Origin: Planctomycetota bacterium
GTDB taxonomy: Bacteria > Planctomycetota > JAPUJT01
Length of the DNA: 64,000 bases
Direction: 5' to 3'
Assembly: GCA_027296055.1 (NCBI GenBank)
Contig: JAPUJT010000033.1
Span: forward strand, 48,121 to 112,120
The notes beneath the pieces are model-generated. The model did not search any database, was not told where the DNA came from, and saw only the letters and a list, made by a program, of their open reading frames with translations. The translations under genes were made by a program, and so were the position numbers. How positions within the stretch are numbered: position 1 is the first letter of the stretch; each line of letters begins with the position of its first letter. Below, piece after piece: positions 42,001-49,349 of the stretch.

Positions 42001-44778
42001 CGTCGGATCGGTCGGGGCCTTGGCGAGCAGGGTGTCGTAGCGAGCGAGTGCCTCCTCGGCCATCTGGTTCTCGCGCAGAAGCTCTGCTTCGGCGAGCCTG
42101 TCGCTCAGCGATGCCCAGGCCTCCGCCGCCTTGTCCCGGTTCCCCATCTTCGAGTGTGCCTTTCCTATCTCTTCGTAGGCGACATCTCGATGGGACCCCT
42201 TCAGGTTCAACGTCATCTCGTACACTTCGATCGCTTGCTCTTGCTCCTCCATCTCGATCAGGAGCCGCGCCTTCTGCATCAGGAGGGAGGGATCGCCCCT
42301 CTGGAACGGAATCACGCGATCGAGCATCTCGATCGCGCGAGGAAACTCGTAGGCGCGCAGGAAGAAGTCGGTGAGGAGAAGGGCCGCCTCGACATCGTAA
42401 GGATTCTCCTCGACCGTCTTCTCGAGCCCCAGGATTTCCTGCTCGAGCGTCCCACGGCTCCGATACAGCTCGAAGATCCTCTTGCGGACATCACGGCGAT
42501 CCTCGTCCTTCTTCGCCTCCGACAGAGCGATGTGAAGCTCCTCGAGGGCGGCCTTATCGTCCTGCTTGCTGGCCAGGACACCGGCGAGGTCCAGCCGGAT
42601 CTCGACGGGATCCGATGGGGACCTCTGCAGGGCCTGGCGGTAGTGCTCGATCGCATCGTCGGGGAGACCGAGCCGCTTGTACTCCTTGGCAACGTCCTTG
42701 TAGACGACGGGGTTGTCCGGCTGGGACCGGATCATCCGCTTCCACGTCTCGAACGCCTTCTCCCGATCCTCCCGCTTGAGATGGATCTCGGCGATCTTCT
42801 TGAAGATGGGCCTTTCCTTGCCTGGTCGAAGGGACAGGACGCGCTCGAAAGATTCGACCGAGGCGTCGAGGTCTCCTCCGGACAGATAAAGATCAGCGAG
42901 CCTCTCCACGACCCCGATCTCTTCCGGGATCCGCTCGAGGAGCTCCCGGTAGACGTCGATGGCCCGCGCGGTTTGCCGCGTACGGGTGAACGCCTCGCCG
43001 AGGATGAGGTAGGGAACCGGATCATCCGTCCCCTTCCTGGACTCCTCCGCTTCGATGAGAATGTCCGTCGCCTCGGCCGATTCGTGCAGGGATACGACGG
43101 TGGTGATAGCCTCGTCGCGGAGGGAATCGGTCTTCGCCAGGTCGGCCGCCTCGCGGGCCGCCTCGTACGCCGCCGCCGGATCGTCCAGGGCGCGGTGGAT
43201 CTCGGAGAGGAGGAGATAGAGTCTTGCCTCGCGAACGCCTTTCTCTCGAATTGCATCCGCGATCTCGAGGGCTTCCTCCTCGAACGCGTGGCCGAGGAGG
43301 ATCTCCGCGAGCGTCATCTCGGCCGCTTGACCGAGGGTCTTGATCTCCGACCACCTGGCGAGGGCCTCGTCCTTGCGGCCCAGGGAGTAGAGGTAGGACC
43401 CCAGAGCGACCCGATGGGACTTCTCCTTCGGGGCGATCTGGATCGCCAGCTCGTGGGATCGGATCGCGTCTTCCACAAGATCGAAGCGGGCGTACAGATC
43501 CGCGAGACGCAGGCATAGATTCGGATCCCGGACCTCTTCCGCCAGCAGGCTCTCCCACTGCAGCTTCGCCTGCGAGAACTTCTCCTCCCGGGCGAAGATC
43601 CGGCCGAGCTCGATGTAAAGGTCGACTTCCTCGGGGTGCCGGGCGATCAGGCGCTGGTACTCCTGAATCTGGGTTTCGGAATCTCCGATGTCCCGCAGGA
43701 GGGCGATGCGTCTCTTTCCGAGGTCCAGGTCGTCCGGGAAGATCCTCGTCGCCGCGCCGATCGCCTCGGCGGCGCGATCGACCTCCCCTTTCTCCTCCAG
43801 GACCATGGCGAGGAAGATGTGTGGATCGATGTCCTGTGGATTCGCCTCGATGCGCTTCCTGACTTCCTCTTCAAGCGAGTCGAGAGTCCCGCGCTCGCGA
43901 TGAACACGGACGATCCGACTCTCGATATCCGCCTTCATCCAGTTGCCGCGGCGAAGGAGTTGGGCCGCTCGCGTGTAATGATCCAGGGCCTCGTCGAAAT
44001 CCTTCCGCCTCTCGTGGATCCTTCCCATCTCCCTGAGGACGGCGCATCGTTTGCTGGAGTCATCCCGCGCGAGATCCAGAAGGGCGCGCCAGTCGCCGAG
44101 GGCCTCCTCCAGGAGTCCGCCCTCGGCCAGCGTCTCGGCCACTCCTTGACGGAGATAGAACGATTCCGGGTCGATCTCGATGATTCTGCGGTAGGCGGCC
44201 GCGGCCTCCCCTTTCTTCCCCTGCGCCAGATGGAGGTCGCCGATAGCTCGATAGAGTTTTCGAAGGCTCTTCTCGTCCTTGGCCTGCTCGGCCGCGTTCT
44301 CCAGGGTCTCCGCCGCTCGAAGGAATTCGCCCTGCTGGGTGTAGATCTCCCCGAGGAGGCCGAGGAGGTGACCGTTGGTCTCCGCAATCTGCTCGAGCTC
44401 CGCGACAGCTTCGACCAACCGATCGCCCCGCTGATAGAGCCGGGCGAGAATGAACCTGTAGCCAGGCTCGGAGGCGTTCTCCCGGACGAGCGACTGGAAC
44501 TCCTCCACGAGAGCGTCGATGGTGTTTTCTTCCGCGGCGAACTGCAGGACCTTGGTCAAGGCGAGATCGTGATACGGATTGCGCTCCAGCATCGCGCGGT
44601 ACTTCTCCTTCACCCGTTTCCGCCGAGCTCTCGACTTGGTTCTCTCGTCGTTTCCGGAGGCGGCGGCCCCCCCGTCCTGTATCGAAGCGGGAGCCGCTTC
44701 AGCAGGAGAAGAGCTGTACTCGAAATGGAGAATGAAAGCAGACAGGAGAAGGAGGGGGTAGGCCACCCGTCGAACCAT
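36040..44778 (-). CDS. Giant TPR-repeat exported protein (about 2,912 aa)
   Basis: ATG 44778 (GGGGAG 9 bases upstream) gives a signal peptide 'MVRRVAYPLLLLSAFILHFEYSSSPAEA', so the protein is exported or anchored at its N terminus. After a low-complexity basic linker (about 30-60), dozens of TPR-type helical pairs run to the end (for example 'AYRRIIEIDPESFYLRQGVAETLAEGGLLEEALGDWRALL' and 'YEKDKDNQSLQQQVATRLAKEGQYEEALPML'). Some non-TPR inserts have Tyr/Ser-rich loops (YDSSWGYWYYSGSNTKKRS, PMSFSPYMYQAPP). No catalytic domain visible. One of the largest genes expected in such a genome. It opens the MoxR operon. Confidence 0.88.
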   Translation of the reverse strand: MVRRVAYPLLLLSAFILHFEYSSSPAEAAPASIQDGGAAASGNDERTKSRARRKRVKEKYRAMLERNPYHDLALTKVLQFAAEENTIDALVEEFQSLVRENASEPGYRFILARLYQRGDRLVEAVAELEQIAETNGHLLGLLGEIYTQQGEFLRAAETLENAAEQAKDEKSLRKLYRAIGDLHLAQGKKGEAAAAYRRIIEIDPESFYLRQGVAETLAEGGLLEEALGDWRALLDLARDDSSKRCAVLREMGRIHERRKDFDEALDHYTRAAQLLRRGNWMKADIESRIVRVHRERGTLDSLEEEVRKRIEANPQDIDPHIFLAMVLEEKGEVDRAAEAIGAATRIFPDDLDLGKRRIALLRDIGDSETQIQEYQRLIARHPEEVDLYIELGRIFAREEKFSQAKLQWESLLAEEVRDPNLCLRLADLYARFDLVEDAIRSHELAIQIAPKEKSHRVALGSYLYSLGRKDEALARWSEIKTLGQAAEMTLAEILLGHAFEEEALEIADAIREKGVREARLYLLLSEIHRALDDPAAAYEAAREAADLAKTDSLRDEAITTVVSLHESAEATDILIEAEESRKGTDDPVPYLILGEAFTRTRQTARAIDVYRELLERIPEEIGVVERLADLYLSGGDLDASVESFERVLSLRPGKERPIFKKIAEIHLKREDREKAFETWKRMIRSQPDNPVVYKDVAKEYKRLGLPDDAIEHYRQALQRSPSDPVEIRLDLAGVLASKQDDKAALEELHIALSEAKKDEDRRDVRKRIFELYRSRGTLEQEILGLEKTVEENPYDVEAALLLTDFFLRAYEFPRAIEMLDRVIPFQRGDPSLLMQKARLLIEMEEQEQAIEVYEMTLNLKGSHRDVAYEEIGKAHSKMGNRDKAAEAWASLSDRLAEAELLRENQMAEEALARYDTLLAKAPTDPTLWIEKARVLRKMGKRERSADAYQRVLEVKPTHRKALNELGALWMDLKQKEKAVDVGRRLLGSKEEKKKKKRGDKDELIYDSSWGYWYYSGSNTKKRSNFRLARDYFQKHGLLAEFAEILEEEIAQTPMNLEALLSLAMIYERELSQPAKALEIYRGMLEKEWDKDVFTQIWQAIQTWWYPQTYVRPKEPEEEIWQLIQNIHGRRADIRQERLEALQAKEDRTREETLELAALYVQSGMQEESGETLRKGAESLPDSSRFVALLARRAASDDQDEEAVGHYRTLIERVREDPNEMTEKEEKKLRTNTRNSIPFYIRDNATKAQIDAVIDLVVTDQKRERRMNRWVPSERDILAALARSAFKMGGDGQSKQALDEILEQGDDFLNLTFVGDIYFQNEKYDEAEELYLRAQADSKARMKNPVHEWHYRHNASGISRRSIRNLGLIYKKRKEFMRAYDSLREGGYTNDAKVAYKEGKLAEVAQERYRSQMEESLPAMGGEDEEQREEARKAYLEATVKLAEILEEEDQVEDSIAVYREALEHCTPDLAVALWTAIATLHEKERELDEAIEAQRQMISLKKEMNSDIARYRERKGLPLVPTHAGPTGSSFQYSRRSYGRAARTGFSTRFDTRENYFAMADLFTKKGEPKAGVRALMRYYRENPGQSHYSWEIQRFAQANDLQAEILPLFRLFGMEKAKYPWQKMDYARALEKGEEWEDAIEQYESILTDFPSTNNDYYFRESERRLKVLYQRTGKSEKILTDLAAAVEENPRNIKKRLKLARLYNSQEMFEEAAKHLVLLRQEAPYLPEVHQLGRKVHIARGDRKGAIADLRKEIELRTGAGERTALYYVLGNLLDMEADGEASRESWMDMVSPQDANSYMSLGNFLLELQRDDLAAEIYRKGLEAGAKYHWRGFEIVTQAARLAFYRDQIPEAMKLLDQLREMQPGFVYGLFSSGNRGANILRVSLEGDKFIGILRTLAEVKGDDADVWLLLAATLKAHRKIPEMMEVLNRALEARPHEQRILKMLMDEYQGMGRMEEAIAWGERWLSTLPADTQSFTASSPMSFSPYMYQAPPTGKKGGYSTLAHLYRRAGDLEKAKEYILKLEDKTKPHTYMQLADAFDRARFHEEAVEAMRTFIEKAPDRSSQHLIRLSHMLKQIGESSEALVVLGEALEIATGDRQEHQVYQAMETIYKEEKNLDVLLYQLKAKLVEDPKALPTLLFLAKAYRSRGELDQAKSYLQKAAEEHPSSKEPLQAVSEIYQEDRDWAKAIETVEHIIEIFPNEKKSRSSELARLYMKIGEKDKAVEYWKAGQRDLQSYSSQQTLGRTFASNKLYDEAVEAYREAIRLAPTGRSMDSIRTSLASALLESGDLKGALQTYLEAFGGKTTPASLISSEAILRYLLADDTAGELLDEARSAAAADRTANQVLLLGLERLFADDLKEASRIFRIRVEEAPYDKAAWGGLYLSARRSGDLDSALKACFGWKETEERDEGKVSSLLWKIGDLQQRRGQSEEAVASWRRAGRTAKYPLYEYQNRYYSSSPSGRSTLIDRLTRYELDDRAMGEIERDVALGRLSHRGALTKAAEILRRSGDETKAFEYEMEASFINGSLTTRLRRTVKDPGRQEAILDPIKEQLELQPANQRLRKLLASIYDQIEQPQLAIDLYREAYEKDKDNQSLQQQVATRLAKEGQYEEALPMLEELWKKGIRSLRSSSSMISYFVGGSTVVTQSYNQGRWRSSRKAPGNLLLLVYEALGKDEKAADLEEDILRGYRGRTHAYFIEAARLLAGHELYEEALRWIERADRVAPDELDDEKALERQQTSIRTLKMRYLKKLDRLAEAEPIAREQIASLEEQLSKKPWNVNTYSSIANLHANFTKDWDAAVSAATTNAEGLPFSSTGWSSLGWIQLRKGDAEAAATAFEKSQSLLDLFGSKDDGALLLGRALSAHHRGKADEASRLLERAEELIGPDLHKRQDEEFKEDIDAIRAYAK

Positions 44779-45150
44779 ACGACCGATCTCCCCTGGCTCG
44801 AACAATGAACTCTGGCACGCGTATCCGACCGCGTCCGCGAGTAGATCCCGGCGCCCGGGCCCGTCATGAGCCATTCGTGAGCCGCAAAAGAAGGACCAAG
44901 TCACTCGCAAGCGCCGATCCTGGCCTCCTGGCCGGCTCGGCAAGTCGGGTTGTTATCGCCGGAACTTCCGGCATTCTTGGAGATTAGGTAGGGGTCCCCC
45001 CGACGATGCCGAACCGCGATCGGACCTGGATCTCAATCGCGCCCGATGGTCCGGTGCCCGAAAAAAAGTAATGATCTATGGTTTTCAGACGGTAACAATT
45101 TCTGGCACTGTCTTACTTTGAGCGCACGTCCGTGAAGGTTCGATGAAAGG
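44779..45150. other. 372-bp region upstream of the TPR operon
   Basis: No gene found. Contains a small GCCGGAA-C-TTCCGGC palindrome (44958-44972) and an AT-rich tract around 45060-45115 (GAAAAAAAGTAATGATC and ACGGTAACAATTTC), the likely place for the promoter of the TPR operon on the minus strand. No convincing -35/-10 pair was assigned. Confidence 0.5.
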
Positions 45151-45579
45151 TCATCTCCGAACAAGGTGGGGGAAGGGCAGCTCCCCCGTCACCATATAGT
45201 CAGCCAGAATGTGAGCGTTCCGGTCGGCCGTCCTCCGGTGGTAGGAGTTGCCGCAGAAGCACCGGACGGCGAAGGTAGACTCAGAACCTCCGATCACGCG
45301 AGTAATGGAGTATCCGAATTCCACTTTTGTTTTGGTTGGGTTATAGGTCTCGATCGCGTAGTCGGAGACGATCTGTAGCTTCTTCGAGGCGTATCGCGCC
45401 GTGAAGTCGTGGGCCCTGGACCAAGCCTCAATCGCCACATCATTGGCCAGGGAGAAGTTGACCGATTGTTTCATCACCCTCTCGACATAGGCAACCTCAT
45501 GGGGCGTCCCGGGAGGCGGGATTGCCGCGCAGCCGACGGCAAGGTAGAGGAGGGCCAGCAAGATTCCGATCTTCCGCAT
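45151..45579 (-). CDS. Small lipoprotein, unknown
   Basis: 142 aa from ATG 45579 (GGGGAAGC upstream). Signal peptide with lipobox (AVGCAAI, Cys at 16) predicts a lipid-anchored protein. The rest ('VNFSLANDVAIEAWSRAHDFTARYASKK', 'KVEFGYSITRVIGG', 'SYHRRTADRNAHILADYMVTGELPFPH') is not recognised. Last of three small genes on this strand. Confidence 0.7.
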   Translation of the reverse strand: MRKIGILLALLYLAVGCAAIPPPGTPHEVAYVERVMKQSVNFSLANDVAIEAWSRAHDFTARYASKKLQIVSDYAIETYNPTKTKVEFGYSITRVIGGSESTFAVRCFCGNSYHRRTADRNAHILADYMVTGELPFPHLVRR

Positions 45580-45604
45580 CGCTTCCCCTTGTGAATACAC
45601 GGGC

Positions 45605-45883
45605 CTACCTCGGCGGCCTACAATTAGAGCAGGCTCCATAGGAGGCTCTTGCTCTCTGGAGCGTCACAGGTATTTGACTCTTCCTTAAATGCCGACACCC
45701 TGATCGGTGATACTTCTTTCCGGTTCTTGTGAGATAGACAGTGACGGATTTGGTGGCTTCCGGGGCTTGCTCAGTCGTTGACTCCCGATTGGGACTCCAA
45801 TTGCTACCGACAAAACAAGAGGAGACCGATATCACGGCGATGACTAGCCCGATTCCGATCGTCTTCACTTCTTGGCTCCTCAC
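45605..45883 (-). CDS. Small exported protein with Cys/His zinc-type motif
   Basis: 92 aa. N-terminal hydrophobic signal (IGIGLVIAVISVSSC, lipobox-like), a Ser/Thr/Gln-rich linker, then 'VYLTRTGKKYHRSGCRHLRKSQIPVTLQRARASYGACSNCRPP'. The T-x-x-G-K-x-Y-H-x-x-x-C...C-x-x-C-x-P pattern is a recurring small metal-binding module found attached to nucleases and competence-type proteins. Here it stands almost alone. Overlaps the upstream gene by 4 bases. Confidence 0.75.
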   Translation of the reverse strand: MRSQEVKTIGIGLVIAVISVSSCFVGSNWSPNRESTTEQAPEATKSVTVYLTRTGKKYHRSGCRHLRKSQIPVTLQRARASYGACSNCRPPR

Positions 45884-46371
45884 TCTCGAGTGGCGATCAC
45901 GCTGCCCTGAAGAACGTGAAGGATCTCAAAGCCCATGCTCTGATCTTCCAGCGTCCCCATCATATTGACGTCCGTCTGGTCTCCCGGAAACGTGCCGAAG
46001 ATGCTTGCGCCAACGGCGATATCCATGAGTCCGAAGGGATCGGTTTGCGCGTTGGCGACGTACCGGGTTCCATCTGGGTCTATGAGGGTCATCTCCGGGT
46101 CGCTGTTGGCCGTATCCCCGAAAACGGGGGCATCTGTGGACCAGAGGATCTCGATTTCCCAGCCGAAGGAGCCGGTGCAGCGGATCATGGAGCCGAGGAG
46201 TGGATCGAATGTATGGTCTCCTGTGAAGAATTGGATCGTCGATGTCTGCCCGGAGGCATCCTGTAGGGATATGGATCCTGACCCGAGAGTAGACGGCGGG
46301 GGGCTGGAGTTGCCCCCATCGGAGCACCCGAAGAGGAGCATTGCTGCCATAGCGATTCCGAGGGTCTTCAT
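45880..46371 (-). CDS. Small lipoprotein, unknown
   Basis: 163 aa from ATG 46371, supported by GAGGAACTC 6-8 bases upstream. The lipobox (LLFGCSD, Cys near 15) predicts a lipid-anchored protein. The mature chain is Gly/Ser-rich and beta-like (GSGSISLQDASGQTSTIQFFTGDHTFDPLLGSMIRCTGSFGWEIEILW); no family recognised. It starts the three-gene group. Confidence 0.7.
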   Translation of the reverse strand: MKTLGIAMAAMLLFGCSDGGNSSPPPSTLGSGSISLQDASGQTSTIQFFTGDHTFDPLLGSMIRCTGSFGWEIEILWSTDAPVFGDTANSDPEMTLIDPDGTRYVANAQTDPFGLMDIAVGASIFGTFPGDQTDVNMMGTLEDQSMGFEILHVLQGSVIATRE

Positions 46372-46727
46372 TTTGAGTTCCTCCAGACAAAGAGCGCCAC
46401 CCGCGATATCCCAGGTAGCACCCCCGCAAGAGGGCATGGACCGGAGACACGAAGGTGACGCCATCCTTCACGCCTGGAGTCCGGTCCATAATTTACGGAA
46501 CGCCTGGCTCCGCTTGCGGTTCGCTACCTGGGACTAAAGGCTAACGTATCATCTCCTTTAGGTTCATCCAAGTAGTTCTTTAGCTACCTGTCAGATCTAA
46601 CAGGGGGGGGGCATGCCGAGCCGGCATCGCACCGACAGATATATTCCAGAAGGATGTTGTAATCGCAGCCGAGGTGTGATACAAGATATTCATCACCCTA
46701 TCCCACAGAGAGGAAGAGGAGAGCACG
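46372..46727. other. 356-bp intergenic region with + strand promoter
   Basis: Lower GC than surrounding genes. It contains the predicted promoter for the winged-helix gene (46657-46685), a G9 homopolymer near 46604 and a small TGCCG-AGC-CGGCA hairpin. No gene seen. A boundary of a mobile island may lie here. Confidence 0.5.
46657..46685 (+). promoter_or_regulatory. Predicted sigma70 promoter for the winged-helix gene
   Basis: TTGTAA (46657-46662), 17-bp spacer, TACAAG (46680-46685) with an upstream TGTGA; each box matches 4 of 6. GTG 46728 lies about 42 bases further, with AGGAGA before it. Prediction only. Confidence 0.4.
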
Positions 46728-47063
46728 GTGGACTTTAAGGCTAAGGCGGACGAGTTGAGATCTGAGGCTAGGGGACACCTGGAGTTAGCAAAAAGGCTAG
46801 AGCTGGCCGCTAGCGTCCTGGAGGGCAAGGACCCGACTATCCGGGCCGGCAGGGTGAATCAAACGGATGGAAGGCTCGGCAAGATAAGAGCTTACATCAT
46901 CGATCATGGGCCCAGCTTGCGAAAGGACATCGTCACTGGGCTTGGAATCCCCAAGGGAACCATGTCGATGCTTCTCAAAGAAGAGAATGGACTTGTGAAG
47001 CTCGGGAACGGGCTTTGGGATGTAGAAAAAGCCTCGGCTGGAGGGAGCAGCAAGGAACCTTAG
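46728..47063 (+). CDS. Small winged-helix-type DNA-binding protein
   Basis: 111 aa starting at GTG 46728 with GAGGAAGAGGAGA upstream. The N-terminal half is helical; residues about 50-100 (GKIRAYIIDHGPSLRKDIVTGLGIPKGTMSMLLKEENGLVKLGNGLWDV) fit a winged helix: three helices with 'GIPKGTMSMLLKE' as recognition helix and a beta wing. Length and arrangement suggest a small transcription regulator. It sits between unrelated genes and ahead of an IS1-type transposase, so may belong to the mobile island. Confidence 0.7.
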   Translation: MDFKAKADELRSEARGHLELAKRLELAASVLEGKDPTIRAGRVNQTDGRLGKIRAYIIDHGPSLRKDIVTGLGIPKGTMSMLLKEENGLVKLGNGLWDVEKASAGGSSKEP

Positions 47064-47246
47064 CCTACCCGGCAGGACTTGCTGATTCTCTCCAGTCGAG
47101 GCCCTTTAAACCAGCGTACCGGCCTCATCCGTGAAAGTTGAGCCGGCACGCGCAGTAGAGTCCCGAAAGACTCCAGAGCTCATTGTAGAGGGAACCAGGC
47201 AAAATACAAGGAGAATCTGGATTCTAGGGGCCTGGAAGGCTCTAGA

Positions 47247-48071
47247 ATGCGAGTCCTACCCTGTTCGAAGCAGCTCGAGGTGCTCCAATTACTGACGGAG
47301 GGTTGCTCGATCCGTTCGATCGAGCGAATCGCCAAGGTGAACCGGAACACCGTCCTGCGCTACATTCTCAAGATGGGCAAGGGATCCGAATTCCTCACCG
47401 ATACTCTCTTCCGAAACCTGAGACCCAAGGTAGTCGAGATCGACGAGATCCATACGTTCGTCTTCAAGAAGCAACACCGGCTGTCCGACTGGCAGCGAAC
47501 CGACCCAGATTGTCCGTGGGGAGACCAGTACACCTACACAGCTATCGATCCCAAGAGTCGCTCGCTCTTGGCGACTCACACCGGCAAGCGTGACATGCTG
47601 AATACGATGGAGTTCATCGGGAAGCTCAAGAGAACTCTCGAGGATAATCATCGTGTGCAGCTCGTGTCCGATGGCTGGGAAGCGTACGTCTACGCCATCG
47701 GGAGTATCTTCGGTGGGCAAAACGTGGACTACTCCCAGGTGGTCAAGCCCTTCAACGATTCTGTCCGACGTGGAGATCCGATGACAATGGACATCCGCAG
47801 GTGCTTCGGCAAGCCTGACCCTCGGTTCGAGACTACCACCAAAGTAGAACGCCAGAATCTCCTCATGCGAACACAGATCAAGAGATTCACTCGGCGCACC
47901 AACGGCCACAGTAAGGTACTCAAGTATCTCAGGGCCGCGGTGCACCTTCATTCCGCGTGGTACAACCTCGTGCGGCGCCACTCCAGCTTGGCTGGATTCA
48001 CGCCAGCCTATGCGATTGGAGTGACTGAGAAGGTTTGGAGCTTGGAGGACCTACTCTGGGAAATCGTGTAA
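47247..48071 (+). mobile_element. IS1-type transposase gene (single ORF)
   Basis: 274 aa. An N-terminal helix-turn-helix (EGCSIRSIERIAKVNRNTVLRYI) and an IS1-type DDE core: first Asp in 'VVEIDEIHTFVFKKQ', second in 'QLVSDGWEAYVYAI', Glu in 'KVERQNLLMRTQIKRFTRRTNGHSK', then the usual 'AWYNLVRRHSSLAGFTPAYAIGV'. Unlike classical IS1 with a frameshift, this is one frame. I could not find convincing terminal inverted repeats in the ~150 bases on either side, so ends and target duplication are unknown. Probably intact and active-looking. Confidence 0.88.
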
Positions 48072-48170
48072 ATCAAAAGCAGACAGTACCCAATTTCTAC
48101 CCCACGAGCGACGGATCTCATTATATCGACGAGAATTGGGGGTAGCAACCAGGGCCGGAGGGGAGGTGGA

Positions 48171-49349
48171 TCAGGGGGCGGCGAAGAGTCGGGTCACGTC
48201 GCTCGCCAGGGCCTCGAAGAGGCTTACGGCGGATCCCCAGGCGTACCTTGCCGCCGCGTGGCTCCTGCACCGCTCACGCAGCGTGGGATCGTCCCACCGG
48301 CCGTTCCGGCCCGCGTCGATTCCCTTGGCAATCGCATCGGAGTCGGTGCTCGTGAGCAGCAAGTCCACGTCCAGGTCCCGGAGGATCTCCGGATTCGCGC
48401 CCACCGGCGTGGCGAGGACGGGAGTGCCACAGGCGAGCGACTCCAGCGTGGCCAGACCGAAGCCTTCCAGATCGATTGATGGCACGACGCACAGATCGGC
48501 CGCCGCGTAGAGGTTGGGCGCGTCCGCCTCGGGGACATGCCCGAGGAAGCGCACACGGCCCTTGCCTCTCTTCTCGGCCAGATTTCGGAGCTTTGTCTCC
48601 TCGGGACCGGTGCCCCCGATCCATAGCTGCACTGGACGTGGCTTGTCGGAGAGGCTCGCCACCGCCTCCACCAGACGCTCGACCCCCATTCTCGGGACGA
48701 GCCGTCGCAAGGTAAAGATGAGAAGGCCCGGTGGGACCCCGAGACGCTTCCGCAGTTCCACCCGATTTGCCGACGGCCGAAAGCGGTCGAGATCCACACC
48801 GCCCGGAATGATCGCCATCCGACCCAGCCCAAGACCGTACAGGCGCCTCGCTTCATCCTGCATGTAGCGGCTTTCCGTAGTCACGCGGAAGGCCCGACGG
48901 AGGGCCCGACCCTCCAGCGATTGCCGGAGACTGGCGCCCAGATGGGCGATGCGTCCCCGCCGGCCGATCATGTGCTCGCGGGGCCAGGGGGAATGGAACA
49001 TATAGATGATCGGAATCCCCGCCGAATCGACCAGGTCCAGGAGGGCGTTGGCCGAAAGCGGCTGGTGGAACACGACGAGATTCGGCGCGGCCTGATCGAG
49101 GCGCTGCCGCCACTGCGAACGTAGCTGAGCCACGGATCGAAGCAGTCCCGATGACCCGTTCGCCGGGTACCGGAAAGCGAAGCGAGGAATGCCGGCCGAG
49201 AGTTCGGGCGGAGGCTCTCCTGGATGCCCCGCGAGGAGCGCCGGTTCATGGCCCCGGCGGGCCAGTTCGATGAGATGGGCCTCGATCAGGCTGGTAGAGC
49301 CTCCGGGCACCTCGAGGTCGAAGTAGTCGCTGATATGGAGGATCTTCAA
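48171..49349 (-). CDS. Family 4 glycosyltransferase
   Basis: 392 aa. The start is TTG 49349, because it overlaps the preceding GT2 stop (TTGA) and the coding signal 'LKILHISDYFDLEVPGGSTSLIEAHLIELARRGH' begins there. GT-B fold: 'FTLRRLVPRMGVERLVEA', 'LWIGGTGPEETKL', 'VRFLGHVPEADAPNLYAAADLCVVPS', 'LEGFGLATLESLACGTPVLATPVG' with the E-X7-E pair. Works with the neighbouring GT2 and polymerase-like genes on a surface glycan. Confidence 0.88.
   Translation of the reverse strand: MKILHISDYFDLEVPGGSTSLIEAHLIELARRGHEPALLAGHPGEPPPELSAGIPRFAFRYPANGSSGLLRSVAQLRSQWRQRLDQAAPNLVVFHQPLSANALLDLVDSAGIPIIYMFHSPWPREHMIGRRGRIAHLGASLRQSLEGRALRRAFRVTTESRYMQDEARRLYGLGLGRMAIIPGGVDLDRFRPSANRVELRKRLGVPPGLLIFTLRRLVPRMGVERLVEAVASLSDKPRPVQLWIGGTGPEETKLRNLAEKRGKGRVRFLGHVPEADAPNLYAAADLCVVPSIDLEGFGLATLESLACGTPVLATPVGANPEILRDLDVDLLLTSTDSDAIAKGIDAGRNGRWDDPTLRERCRSHAAARYAWGSAVSLFEALASDVTRLFAAP

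Noticed and set aside
39562..42800. Long open frames on + strand opposite the giant TPR gene
   Set aside because: Mirror of the TPR codon pattern, His/Leu/Val/Arg-rich, no start signal, no domain.
48072..48170. Inverted TACCCAATT/AATTGGGGGTA-like pair after the transposase as IS end
   Set aside because: Both parts are downstream and imperfect; no matching sequence upstream of the transposase.
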